Assembly: GCA_035604135.1 (NCBI GenBank)
Contig: DATNJB010000056.1
Location: forward strand, 15,205-79,204
Direction: 5' to 3'
Origin: Poindextera sp035604135
GTDB lineage: Bacteria; Pseudomonadota; Alphaproteobacteria; Caulobacterales; Caulobacteraceae
Length of the DNA: 64,000 bases
Shown here: piece by piece, positions 7,974 to 14,902 of the stretch
Position numbering within the stretch: the stretch's first letter is position 1
How the letters are laid out: each line of letters begins with the position of its first letter
Notes under the pieces: generated by a model
Told to the model about the DNA's origin: nothing
Seen by the model: the letters and a program-made list of their open reading frames with translations, nothing else
Database searches by the model: none
Position numbers and translations under genes: made by a program

Positions 7974-8127
7974 CGGTATTATTCCTGTGTTCCAGAAAAA
8001 AACTTCCCGGAAACGAGAAAGGGTCTACGCCTATTCCTGACCCCTTGCTGGTTTATTTCCCGCGGCCGGCCGCAAGGGCGTCGCTGCCGAGCGGGGTGGA
8101 TGACGCGCAGCTTTGAAGTGGACGCAG

Positions 8128-8182
8128 ATGTCCGCTCTCGGGCCGGCCGCCAAAGTCTGCTTCGGACCCAGATCGGACATTC
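8128..8182. repeat. Dispersed palindromic repeat, copy C (double unit)
   Basis: Two units are fused: ATGTCCGCTCTCGGGCC from 8129 and GTCTGCTTCGGACCCAGATC from 8155 continuing to a GGACATTC end at 8182. It is the same family as copies A and B and occupies the 7974-8196 gap. Confidence 0.6.
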
Positions 8183-8196
8183 GTCGTGATGGTTCG

Positions 8197-8406
8197 CTAG
8201 TGGCGCCGAGGCCGTTGGAACGGAGGCGGTTGGGCCAAGGTTGGAAACAGTGCGACACGCCGATCGCCCTGGCGGACCTCTATCGCGTGTGGATGGTCGA
8301 TGCCGCCGGCGTGGTCGATCGCCGCATCGTCGTGCTCGCACACAACCACCCGAGTCTCATCGATCGAGCCGTCGTCGTTCAGCAGGTCGATTGTGTAGGG
8401 GACCAT
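8197..8406 (-). CDS. Small hypothetical protein (69 aa)
   Basis: The product begins M-V-P-Y-T-I-D-L-L-N-D-D-G-S and contains V-V-C-E-H-D-D-A-A-I-D-H-A-G-G-I-D-H-P-H and V-R-Q-G-D-R-R-V-A-L-F-P. This organisation (a short strand, an acidic D-D-x-A-x-D-x-A helix, then a strand with G-x-R-x-V-A) is seen in many small uncharacterised alphaproteobacterial proteins. The last 15 residues are Pro/Arg rich and may read into repeat-derived DNA. A weak Fnr-like box lies 68.5 bp upstream. Function unknown. Confidence 0.6.
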   Translation of the reverse strand: MVPYTIDLLNDDGSIDETRVVVCEHDDAAIDHAGGIDHPHAIEVRQGDRRVALFPTLAQPPPFQRPRRH

Positions 8407-8467
8407 GCGGGGTCCCTTCCGGCGTGCTTCTGAAGCCTACGCTTCGTCTATTTCACCAACCGTCGCA

Positions 8468-8481
8468 TTGATCTGCCGCAA
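8468..8481 (-). promoter_or_regulatory. Weak Fnr/FixK-like box upstream of the 8406 gene
   Basis: TTGATCTGCCGCAA has one perfect half-site and matches 8 of 10 positions. Its position, 68.5 bp upstream of the ATG, is like that of the better boxes nearby. Confidence 0.3.
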
Positions 8482-8534
8482 TCGCGCAGGCTGCTGTCGC
8501 GAAGGCCAGCCCTGGATCGTCGTAACAGTCTTCA

Positions 8535-9251
8535 CTAGCCGGCAAGATTGACGAACGCCCTGAGCTCCGCGCTCTTCAGTTCGAGGTTCCGCGGCGACAG
8601 TCGACGGATGAGACCTATCGCCTCGAGGCGGCCGAGGCCTCGCGTCACCACCTCTGACGAAGTGCCAATATAGTCGGCGATGTCGTAGCGCGTCATCGGT
8701 AAGGTCAGAACTCTGCGCTTCGAGTCGAAGTAGTCTTCGTGGGCGGAGCAATCTACGATAAACGCTGCGAGTCTTCTCAGGCCGTCAAGTCGGCCCATCA
8801 TGATCAACTGACGCTGCGCGTTTCTTAGGTCGTGAACTGCCTTAATAAAGAACTTATGTTCGATCAATGGGTGAGCAAGCAAAAATTCGGTCATCCCGTC
8901 AGCCGGAAAGCGGTAAACTGTACAGGGAGACAGCGCTTCAACGCTATTCACGTAGACGCCCTCCTGAGCCAAGCCCAGAACATCTCCCGGCCAATAAAAG
9001 GCGACTATTTGTCTCGCTCCATTTGGTAGCACGAAGTATGCTTCTGCGACGCCAGCCGTAAGCAGGTATAGATAGCTCGCCTTCTCGCCTCGAGCGAAGA
9101 CTTGGGAGCCTGCCGTCTTAAAGGAGATGGCCTGGCCAATCCGCCTGAGCTCGGCCTTTTCATCGACGGAAAGAGGGAGAAACGGCGCTTCCTCGCCCTG
9201 CACTGGCTGCCAGGGCGGAACGGCGCGGATGCGGATTTCATCGGGAGGCAT
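8535..9251 (-). CDS. Crp/Fnr-family transcription regulator, FixK-type
   Basis: The 238-residue product has a cyclic-nucleotide-binding-type beta-roll (about 30-125), a long dimerisation helix (about 126-160), and a winged helix-turn-helix (about 187-215: M-T-R-Y-D-I-A-D-Y-I-G-T-S-S-E-V-V-T-R-G). The recognition helix keeps Glu200 and Arg204, the Fnr/FixK residues that contact TTGAT-type half-sites, with Thr203 in place of Ser. The N-terminus has no cysteine cluster, and the only cysteines are 110 and 168, so it cannot bind an Fnr-type 4Fe-4S cluster; it is more like FixK. A palindrome CTGAC-N4-GTCAG lies 65.5 bp upstream, suggesting autoregulation. It is probably the local regulator of the surrounding boxed genes. 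Confidence 0.88.
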   Translation of the reverse strand: MPPDEIRIRAVPPWQPVQGEEAPFLPLSVDEKAELRRIGQAISFKTAGSQVFARGEKASYLYLLTAGVAEAYFVLPNGARQIVAFYWPGDVLGLAQEGVYVNSVEALSPCTVYRFPADGMTEFLLAHPLIEHKFFIKAVHDLRNAQRQLIMMGRLDGLRRLAAFIVDCSAHEDYFDSKRRVLTLPMTRYDIADYIGTSSEVVTRGLGRLEAIGLIRRLSPRNLELKSAELRAFVNLAG

Positions 9252-9309
9252 GGGCGGCTGGCTCCTCCGTTGCGGCGCGACGGCAATCGCACATGTACAC
9301 GGTCGAAAA

Positions 9310-9323
9310 CTGACTTTCGTCAG
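9310..9323 (-). promoter_or_regulatory. Palindrome upstream of the Crp/Fnr regulator gene
   Basis: CTGACTTTCGTCAG is a perfect 5-4-5 palindrome related to TTGAC-N4-GTCAA but differing at the outer bases. It is centred 65.5 bp upstream of the regulator start and may be an autoregulatory site. Confidence 0.35.
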
Positions 9324-9372
9324 GGCTGATTTGCCGAAAATCGGATAGTGCCAGAGACGCGCCGAACCGGCT

Positions 9373-9386
9373 TTGATTTACCCCAA
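9373..9386 (+). promoter_or_regulatory. Weak Fnr/FixK-like box upstream of the 9436 gene
   Basis: TTGATTTACCCCAA has one perfect half-site (8 of 10 positions overall) and is centred 56.5 bp upstream of the ATG at 9436. Confidence 0.3.
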
Positions 9387-9435
9387 GACTGTCAGCCGGC
9401 GCGGCGACGCGGAAATCCTCTGCCGGGGCGGCAAA

Positions 9436-9600
9436 ATGGCGGCATCTTTGGACGAGTGGGTGTGCCGGGAGAACCTGAAGCGACTCCGCAGCCAACTTCA
9501 GGAAGCGCAGGACCGATCCGAGCGTAGCTTGCTGATCGAACTGATCGCCCACGAGCGAGGCAAACTTGATCGGCTCGCCCGCACGAACAAGCCTCGTTAG
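9436..9600 (+). CDS. Small coiled-coil hypothetical protein (54 aa)
   Basis: The 54-residue product is almost entirely helical with heptad-like leucines: E-N-L-K-R-L-R-S-Q-L-Q-E-A and L-L-I-E-L-I-A-H-E-R-G-K-L-D-R-L. Small proteins of the form [N/E]-I-x-x-L-R-x-x-L-x-x-x-x-[DE]-x-x-x-R-x-x-L-x-x-L-I-A-x-E are frequent in Rhizobiales and Caulobacterales and have no known function. An upstream in-frame start at 9373 would overlap the Fnr-like half-site and adds non-helical residues, so ATG 9436 is preferred. It lies 15 bp before the next small gene and probably forms an operon with it. Confidence 0.6.
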   Translation: MAASLDEWVCRENLKRLRSQLQEAQDRSERSLLIELIAHERGKLDRLARTNKPR

Positions 9601-9615
9601 CGGGGTCGCTCGCTG

Positions 9616-9861
9616 ATGCACAGCGAAGAGCGAGTGAACGCGACACACGCGATCAACGTGGCGCCGACAGACAATGGTTGGCGGTGGGAGCTGATTGACG
9701 CCGATGGGGCCATAACCGCCAATGGGGTCACCGCTCGCCAGGAAGAAGCGCTGAAATCGGCGCGGCGGGCGGCGCGTGTCCTTTCGATATCGGCGTCGGG
9801 CAAGTCCCGGAAAGGTGGTCCGTCGTCTCGCCGCGCCACTGCGGGCCGAAGCGCAGCATGA
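9616..9861 (+). CDS. Small hypothetical protein (81 aa)
   Basis: The central part D-N-G-W-R-W-E-L-I-D-A-D-G-A-I-T-A-N-G, followed by a helix with E-E-A-L-K-S-A-R-R-A-A, matches a recurring pattern of small uncharacterised bacterial proteins: a short beta hairpin with W-x-W, then a helix rich in Ala. The C-terminal 20 residues are basic and low complexity. It lies 15 bp downstream of the 54-residue coiled-coil gene, so the two are probably co-transcribed. No function can be assigned. Confidence 0.6.
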   Translation: MHSEERVNATHAINVAPTDNGWRWELIDADGAITANGVTARQEEALKSARRAARVLSISASGKSRKGGPSSRRATAGRSAA

Positions 9862-9905
9862 TTGAAGTCGTCCATCTGGTGCAGGCCGGTTCGCGAGTGA
9901 CAAGT

Positions 9906-9922
9906 GCGCCCAGCGGGGGCGC
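9906..9922 (-). terminator. Hairpin between convergent genes
   Basis: GCGCCC (9906-9911) pairs with GGGCGC (9917-9922), 12 bp past the stop of the RcnB-like gene. No strong T-run follows. Confidence 0.35.
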
Positions 9923-9933
9923 GATCTATTGGG

Positions 9934-10680
9934 TTAGTAGAAGATCCCCGGGATCACCTCGACGACCCGGCCGTTGTTGACGTCGACCAGAAGCGCGTCT
10001 GGGCCATTGCGGATCCACTCGTAGCCGTACGGAGGCACCGGCAGGCCGTAGTACCAGTAGTCGTTGATCCACCAACTCGACCCGAGCCATGCGAAGGGCA
10101 GGATCTGTCCGTAGTACCAGGGCCGGTAGTACCAGCCCTGAGGTCCGCGCCAGGAGCCTCCGCGCCAATGGTAACGCACGCCCATGTTGAAGGTGTGCGG
10201 GAAGTACTGTGGGCTGTACTGCGGCCGCTGGCCGCCAGGATGGTAGCCCGGCGCGCCAAAGCGGGGATTGAAATTCTGCGGCCCGACGTTGGGCTGGCCA
10301 GTGAAGCCCTGGGTTGTTCTCTGCGTCTGGACCGTGGGTGTCTGGGGTTGGACGTAGTGCTGCTGCACCTGCGTCTGGAAGTTAGGCGTCTGGGGCTGGA
10401 CAGGATGCTGCTGAACCTGCCGGGTCTGGAAGGTTGGCGTTCCGGCGCCGGCGGGCTGGCCGCTTGGGCGACCTTTGGCGCTCGGTGCGCCCTGGAACGC
10501 GGCGGCCGCACCCTGCCCGGCGTGCCCATTGTTTGAGGCGGCGGGACCACCCTTGGCGTGTTGCTGTGACGACTGCCCCTGCCAGTTGTTCTGTTGTTGA
10601 TCGGACGGAGCAGCCCAGCCGACGGTGACCCAACCCAGAAAGACCGCCGACGCGGCCGAAAGAAGGAAGAAGTGTTTCAT
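9934..10680 (-). CDS. RcnB-like periplasmic protein with Gln-rich repeats
   Basis: The 248-residue product has a signal peptide (cleavage near GWA-A, residue 23), then a long low-complexity region rich in Gln, Pro, Thr and Gly. The motif Q-T-P-x-x-Q-T-x-x-V-Q-Q-H-x-V-Q-P recurs at least twice, ending in another Q-T-P-x-V-Q-T (about 106-142). An aromatic segment (W-R-G-P-Q-G-W-Y-Y-R-P-W-Y-Y) follows, and the C-terminal domain has the RcnB-type pattern Y-G-Y-E-W-I-R-N-G-x-D-A-L-L-V-D-V-x-x-G-R-V-V-E-V-I-P-G-I-F-Y. RcnB in E. coli affects nickel/cobalt homeostasis; most homologues are uncharacterised. ATG 10680 begins the signal peptide. An Fnr/FixK-like box lies 68.5 bp upstream. Confidence 0.85.
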   Translation of the reverse strand: MKHFFLLSAASAVFLGWVTVGWAAPSDQQQNNWQGQSSQQHAKGGPAASNNGHAGQGAAAAFQGAPSAKGRPSGQPAGAGTPTFQTRQVQQHPVQPQTPNFQTQVQQHYVQPQTPTVQTQRTTQGFTGQPNVGPQNFNPRFGAPGYHPGGQRPQYSPQYFPHTFNMGVRYHWRGGSWRGPQGWYYRPWYYGQILPFAWLGSSWWINDYWYYGLPVPPYGYEWIRNGPDALLVDVNNGRVVEVIPGIFY

Positions 10681-10741
10681 TTCGAATCTTCTTCTTGAAG
10701 GGAATGAGCAATGAATGATGAACCGCCCGCGGCGGCCCGCC

Positions 10742-10755
10742 TTGATCCGCCTCAA
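10742..10755 (-). promoter_or_regulatory. Fnr/FixK-like box upstream of the RcnB-like gene
   Basis: TTGATCCGCCTCAA matches TTGAT-N4-ATCAA at 9 of 10 positions and is centred 68.5 bp upstream of the ATG at 10680. Confidence 0.5.
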
Positions 10756-10900
10756 ACGGCGAGGGGTTGTACAATGCGCTGGCGTGACTGGCTGGACCTC
10801 AGGGGCGATCCGACGCCGCGCTATCGTCCAGGTCCTCCTGGCACGCTCCGGGCGGAGATCGCGCCGGCGGAGGGCGCGCTGCTCAAACGGCCGCTCGCCG

Positions 10901-11053
10901 TCAGCGATGCGCGGCCGTGATGTAGGTGACAATCGCGAGGTTGGCGGCGATCACGATACCCGCGCTCGACGCCGTCAGCAGCCATCCCTGCCAGGTGATC
11001 GGCGTCCAACCCAGGCCGCTCTCGCGCGCGCGGAACCAGGGACGATCGGTCAT
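10901..11053 (-). CDS. Single-pass small membrane protein (50 aa)
   Basis: The 50-residue product starts M-T-D-R-P-W-F-R-A-R and has one transmembrane helix from about residue 25 to 47 (W-L-L-T-A-S-S-A-G-I-V-I-A-A-N-L-A-I-V-T-Y). The short amphipathic N-terminus with W-x-P-I-T-W-Q-G-W before the helix recurs in small alphaproteobacterial inner-membrane proteins of unknown role. The ATG at 11053 is preferred over one 33 bases further upstream because the protein-like sequence begins there. Confidence 0.65.
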   Translation of the reverse strand: MTDRPWFRARESGLGWTPITWQGWLLTASSAGIVIAANLAIVTYITAAHR

Positions 11054-11161
11054 GGTTGGCCCTTCCGCGGCCAGTCTGCGCGCCAACGGTTGTCAAACGG
11101 TGTGAGCGACGCCGCAACGACGCTGGCGCCGCTTGCGCGCCGCCGCCCTAGGCCGCGGCGC

Positions 11162-11275
11162 CTACTTCTTCTTCTTCGCGGGCGACAGGTAGTCGCGCGC
11201 CGGCGGCGCCGGCTTGGCCTTCGCCGCTTTCGGCTTGCGAATCTCGCGATTGCTTCGCTTCTGACCCTTCGCCAT
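11162..11275 (-). CDS. Lysine-rich micro-protein (37 aa)
   Basis: The frame encodes 37 residues starting M-A-K-G-Q-K-R-S-N-R-E-I-R-K-P-K and ending in S-P-A-K-K-K-K. Conserved micro-proteins beginning MAKGQ-[KR]-[SK]-N-[RK]-E-x-[RK]-K-P-K are common in alpha- and betaproteobacteria; their role is unknown, though the charge suggests nucleic-acid or ribosome contact. An AAGGAG ribosome-binding site sits about 6 bases upstream of the ATG at 11275. It follows the amber-interrupted membrane gene on the same strand. Confidence 0.75.
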   Translation of the reverse strand: MAKGQKRSNREIRKPKAAKAKPAPPARDYLSPAKKKK

Positions 11276-11338
11276 CGGGAAGCTCCTTTCCGAGAGGTTG
11301 AATGTCCGGCGCCGCCGGGTGCGGCGCCTGTCCGCTGG

Positions 11339-11737
11339 CTAGTCCGCCTTGTGGCCCAGCAGCACCTGTATCATCGCATATCCGAACAGCGCCAACAGGC
11401 CCGCGTAGACGACCACCATGAACTAGAAAAGCGCCGGCCACTTGTCGCGCCGCAGCGGCGTGTATTGGCAGATCACGCCGCGGGCGAAGCCGGACCACAG
11501 CTGCCAGATCAGCACGCCGATCAGGGCGAGAACCAGGTGTTGCTGCTAGGTCCGCCCTTTGGCGGCGCTCGTGATCGCCATCAGGACCACCGCCAGCATG
11601 CCCCAGCAGGACAGCATGACGAGAAAGGCAGCCATGACCTGGTCCTGGACGGGCAGTCCGATCTTGCCGCAAACGCCATAGACGACGGCGCCCAGCGGCG
11701 CCTGGACGATCAAGCTCAGAAGCCAGCGACTGTTCAT
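11339..11737 (-). pseudogene. Small polytopic membrane-protein gene interrupted by two in-frame TAG codons
   Basis: One continuous frame of 133 codons starts at ATG 11737, behind a GGGGGAG ribosome-binding site, and ends at TAG 11339. It contains two further TAG codons, codon 64 (11546-11548) and codon 105 (11423-11425). Between and after them the frame stays coding-like: four hydrophobic helices, normal codon choice, no shift. Read through, the product would be a 132-residue membrane protein with helices at about 5-25, 33-57, 66-82 and 106-126. Each TAG could be a one-base change from TGG or CAG. The simplest reading is a recently inactivated gene or a sequence error; regular amber suppression is unsupported. 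If only the first segment is made, it is a 63-residue two-helix protein. Confidence 0.6.
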
Positions 11738-11803
11738 CGTCTCCCCCTGCACGTCGCCTCCGCCAAGTTGAGCGCGGCGCAGCAGTCGAGTCGAGCGGCG
11801 CGC

Positions 11804-12352
11804 CTATAGCAATGTGGTCTCGGCGCTCCAGATGACCGTGGGCTCGACCGGTTCGCGCGGCTCTGGGACGGCGGCCGCATAGCCGAGGCAGATCGCCGAG
11901 ACGGGCGTCAGGTCCGCCGGAATGCCGACCTCGGCCTTCGCCTCGGCCGTCCTCAGCCACAGCATCGGCGCGCCGACCCAGCATGCGCCCAATCCGCGCG
12001 CGTGCGCCGACAGGAGGATAAGTTGGCCCGCCCGGCAACAGTCCTCGACCGGACCGGAGATGATCACCACGACGGGCGCGTTCCAGAAGACCTTGAAGTC
12101 CTCCCGCTCCGTCCAAGCCCAACCGCCGCCGTCGGGTCTGTGATCGCGGGCGTACGCCTTGGCGCGCGCGCCAAGGCGTACGATGCGTTCGACGCCCTCC
12201 AACACCGTGAAGGTCCAGGGAACCTGTCCGGCGAACGGCGGCGGCGCTTGGGCCGCGTCAGAGATGACCGCCCCGATCAAGGCGCGGGGGAGGGGATCTG
12301 GCCGATAGTCCCGTATGGAGCGCCGCGAACGGATGGCCTCGATCACATCCAT
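11804..12352 (-). CDS. Nitroreductase-family protein
   Basis: The 182-residue product is a short flavin-dependent nitroreductase: it begins M-D-V-I-E-A-I-R-S-R-R-S-I-R-D-Y-R-P-D-P, the usual FMN-phosphate-binding arginine motif, has the A-Q-A-P-P-P region, the A-R-G-L-G-A-C-W-V-G-A turn near residue 130, and I-C-L-G-Y near the end. Such enzymes reduce nitro, quinone or enone compounds using NAD(P)H. The ATG at 12352 matches the family N-terminus. It is divergent from the TAXI-type gene, with 136 bp between the starts, and lies 66 bp upstream of the amber-interrupted membrane gene on the same strand. Confidence 0.88.
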   Translation of the reverse strand: MDVIEAIRSRRSIRDYRPDPLPRALIGAVISDAAQAPPPFAGQVPWTFTVLEGVERIVRLGARAKAYARDHRPDGGGWAWTEREDFKVFWNAPVVVIISGPVEDCCRAGQLILLSAHARGLGACWVGAPMLWLRTAEAKAEVGIPADLTPVSAICLGYAAAVPEPREPVEPTVIWSAETTLL

Positions 12353-12488
12353 GGCCGCCTCCCGCCAACGCCGCCCGTTGACCTTCGCACCCCGGGGGAA
12401 CGCCGGGCAAGCAGAGCAGTCGCCTATGTCCGCGTTCCGGCAATGCGCTATCGTCGGCCCAGCCGGCGCAAACCCAGTGGGGTGGAAA

Positions 12489-13580
12489 ATGGCTCGAGCC
12501 TTCAGGGACCTCATGGTCGTGTTCGCCTTCGCGCTCGCGGGCGCCGTGATCTGGCCGACGCATGGCTCCGCGGACACCACCGCCGTTCCGGCCCAGCTCC
12601 CGGGCATCGGCATCGCCGCGCACCGACCGGTGTTCGGCGGCGCCTGCAAGACCTGCCCGTGGGGCGTGGTGGCCGATGTGGTGAAAGCGGCCCTCGCGCC
12701 TTACGGTTACGACGTTCAGATCTGCTATCACTGCTTCATGGCCGACGCGCCGCGCATCGTCGGCGACGCGCGGATGCCGCCCCCATGGAACCCGCACATG
12801 GGCGGAACCGTCATCCCCGACAGCTTCATCCCCGCGCCGCCAAACGGCCGGGTGGAGTTCGGGGCCACGGCCGATCAGTTCCTGATCGCCGCCTATGACG
12901 GCACGGGGCCTTACGCTCGGGACGGCCCGAGACGGCAACTTCGCTTGATCGCCAACATCGCATCGCCCGTCTACATCATCGTGGCGGTCAGGCGCGGCTC
13001 GGGCATCACCGACCTGGCGCAGCTCAAAGACCATAAGGGACCGCTGAAGATCGTCGCCGATCCCGACGTCGCCGGCGTCATCTTTCCCTACTACGGCGTC
13101 TCAATGGACGGGCTGAAGGCCGCCGGCGCCACGTTCGCCTCCTCGCTCGTTCCGGCAGAGCGCGCGGACGCCGACGTGATCATCCACTACGGCAATCTCG
13201 CCAACTCGCCGGAATTCAACATCTGGTACGACGCCAGCCAGCGCGAGGACCTGGCCTACCTGCAGCTGCCAGAGGCGCTGCTCGCCAAACTCTCCCACGA
13301 CCTCGGGCTCGAACGCCGCGACATTCCAACTGGGCTGCTTCGCGGCCAGGAGACGCCGATTCACGCGGTCGCGCGCTCGGGCACCGCCATCTATGGACGC
13401 TCCGACATGCCGGCGAGCTTCGCCTATCTCGTCGCCAAGGCGCTCGACGAGCAACAGGACCTGTTCCAGTGGACGGTCGGAAACTACTCGTACAACCGCT
13501 ACCGCGTCGCCAGGGTCGGCGACGTCCCGCTGCACCCGGGTGCAGCCCGCTACTATCGTGAGCGGGGCTATCTGCCGTAA
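12489..13580 (+). CDS. TAXI/NMT1-type periplasmic solute-binding protein with two CxxC motifs
   Basis: The 363-residue product has a signal peptide (cleavage near GSA-D, residue 28) and a periplasmic binding-protein fold of the TAXI (TRAP-associated extracytoplasmic immunogenic) or NMT1 kind: I-A-S-P-V-Y-I-I-V-A-V-R-R-G-S-G-I-T-D-L is the typical hinge-strand region with the D-L-x-x-L-K-x-x-K/G-x segment after it. Unusually, two CxxC pairs lie near the N-terminus, C-K-T-C at 53-56 and C-Y-H-C at 79-82, and could bind a metal or form disulfides. No TRAP or ABC permease gene is nearby. It may be a stand-alone sensor or binding protein. Confidence 0.75.
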   Translation: MARAFRDLMVVFAFALAGAVIWPTHGSADTTAVPAQLPGIGIAAHRPVFGGACKTCPWGVVADVVKAALAPYGYDVQICYHCFMADAPRIVGDARMPPPWNPHMGGTVIPDSFIPAPPNGRVEFGATADQFLIAAYDGTGPYARDGPRRQLRLIANIASPVYIIVAVRRGSGITDLAQLKDHKGPLKIVADPDVAGVIFPYYGVSMDGLKAAGATFASSLVPAERADADVIIHYGNLANSPEFNIWYDASQREDLAYLQLPEALLAKLSHDLGLERRDIPTGLLRGQETPIHAVARSGTAIYGRSDMPASFAYLVAKALDEQQDLFQWTVGNYSYNRYRVARVGDVPLHPGAARYYRERGYLP

Positions 13581-13648
13581 CCAAGCAGAGCCATAGGAGC
13601 CAACGACCGAAGGTCGGTTCTCAGCCAAAGGAGGAATCGGCGCCGCTC

Positions 13649-14869
13649 TCAGTGCGTCCAGGCGCCGCCGGCGTTGGTGCGGTAGGCGGCGTCGATGAGG
13701 CTCTGGCCGCGATCGTTGAGCAGAATGCCGAGGCCCATGCGGTTCATCGTGTAACCGAAGCTCATCCGGCACTCCGGGTCGGCGATGCCGATCGAGCCGC
13801 CGGCGCCGACGTGGCCGAACGCCGCCTCCGACAGCACCACCGAGCACGACTCGGCGTTCTCCAGCCGCCGGTTGTCCATCGACTTCATGAAGCCGAGCGA
13901 GAAGCGGGTGGGGATCATCAAGGTCGCGTCCTCGTGCGTCGCCACCGACACTTGGCCCATGCGGACCAATGCGTCCGCGCCAACCAGGCGCACGCCGTTC
14001 AGCGTCCCGCCGTTGGCCAGCGGCGCATAGAGCCGGGCCAGACCGCGGCCGTTGGAGATGCCGGTCGCCGAGCCGATCTCGGCGGCGTGCGCGGCTCGGC
14101 TATTGACCCCGAAGCCGCCCTGGTTGGTCATGAACAGCGCCGTCGGCCCCTGCCGGTCGGCCCGCATGGCCCGGGCGATCCGCGTGTCGCGCGCGGCCAT
14201 GTCGGTGGGGTAGGGGATCATCGGCGCCACTCGGGCTTCATGCTCCTCCGGCAACCCCATCCAGAAGTCGACGCTGAGCGGCCCCGTCACCTCATCGCGC
14301 AGGAAGACGCCCATGCGCTTGCCGGTCGAGCGGTGGACCATCTCGCCGACCGTCCAGGCGCTGGTGATGCCGTGGTAACCGTGGCGGGTTCCCGGCTTCC
14401 AGAACGGCGCCTCGCGCTCGAGCATGCCTGTCATGTAGTCGTAGTCGTAGAAGCCGCCCGGCTTCACGCGCTCGCGCAGCGCCGGCACGCCGACCGAATG
14501 GTCGAGCATCATCGACACCAGTGCGCTCTCCTTGCCCGCCTGGCCGAACGCCGGCCAGTAGCGGGTCACGGGCGCGTCGAACTCGAGCAGGCCCCGGTCC
14601 GCGGCCATGTGGGCGCACAGGGCGGATGCGCCTTTGGTCGACGAGAAGACGATCGAGATGGTGTCGCGCTCCCAGGGCTCGCCGCTGGCTGTCTTGCGGC
14701 CGCCCCACAGGTCCACGACGGTGCGGCCCTCGGCGGTCAGCGCGACGCTCGCGCCCACTTCGCCGCGCGTCTCGAAATTCTCCGCGAACGCGTCTGCGAC
14801 GCCGCGGAAACGCGGGTCGCAGTGGCCCTCGATAACGCCCTGCGGCGTCGCGAACGAAACGATGTCCAC
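13649..14869 (-). CDS. Serine hydrolase, beta-lactamase/esterase EstB family
   Basis: The 406-residue product belongs to the class C beta-lactamase-like serine hydrolases. The S-x-x-K nucleophile motif is S-S-T-K (Ser76-Lys79), and the second-motif tyrosine is probably in the G-Y-H-G-I-T-S region near residue 160. F-G-H-V-G-A-G-G in the last third replaces the K-T-G motif, as in EstB-type esterases. There is no signal peptide, so it is cytoplasmic and more likely an esterase than a beta-lactamase. It is about 70 bp beyond the convergent TAXI-type gene and is the first gene of a minus-strand gap that separates it from the histidine phosphatase. Confidence 0.88.
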   Translation of the reverse strand: MDIVSFATPQGVIEGHCDPRFRGVADAFAENFETRGEVGASVALTAEGRTVVDLWGGRKTASGEPWERDTISIVFSSTKGASALCAHMAADRGLLEFDAPVTRYWPAFGQAGKESALVSMMLDHSVGVPALRERVKPGGFYDYDYMTGMLEREAPFWKPGTRHGYHGITSAWTVGEMVHRSTGKRMGVFLRDEVTGPLSVDFWMGLPEEHEARVAPMIPYPTDMAARDTRIARAMRADRQGPTALFMTNQGGFGVNSRAAHAAEIGSATGISNGRGLARLYAPLANGGTLNGVRLVGADALVRMGQVSVATHEDATLMIPTRFSLGFMKSMDNRRLENAESCSVVLSEAAFGHVGAGGSIGIADPECRMSFGYTMNRMGLGILLNDRGQSLIDAAYRTNAGGAWTH

Positions 14870-14902
14870 ATCCGGTCCCCTAAGTCTTGGGCTTTGAGAA
14901 CC

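Noticed and set aside
10711..10920. Plus-strand open frame (69 codons) between the RcnB-like gene and the 50-residue membrane protein
   Set aside because: It is Pro/Arg rich with no recognisable pattern, crosses the Fnr-like box and overlaps the end of the better-supported minus-strand gene.
11339..11737. Genuine amber recoding (pyrrolysine or suppressor) for the two TAG codons
   Set aside because: Nothing in the window supports a recoding system, and many nearby genes end in TAG; inactivation or sequence error is simpler.
13614..13626. CGACC-GAA-GGTCG as terminator after the TAXI-type gene
   Set aside because: The stem is only 5 bp and no T-run follows.
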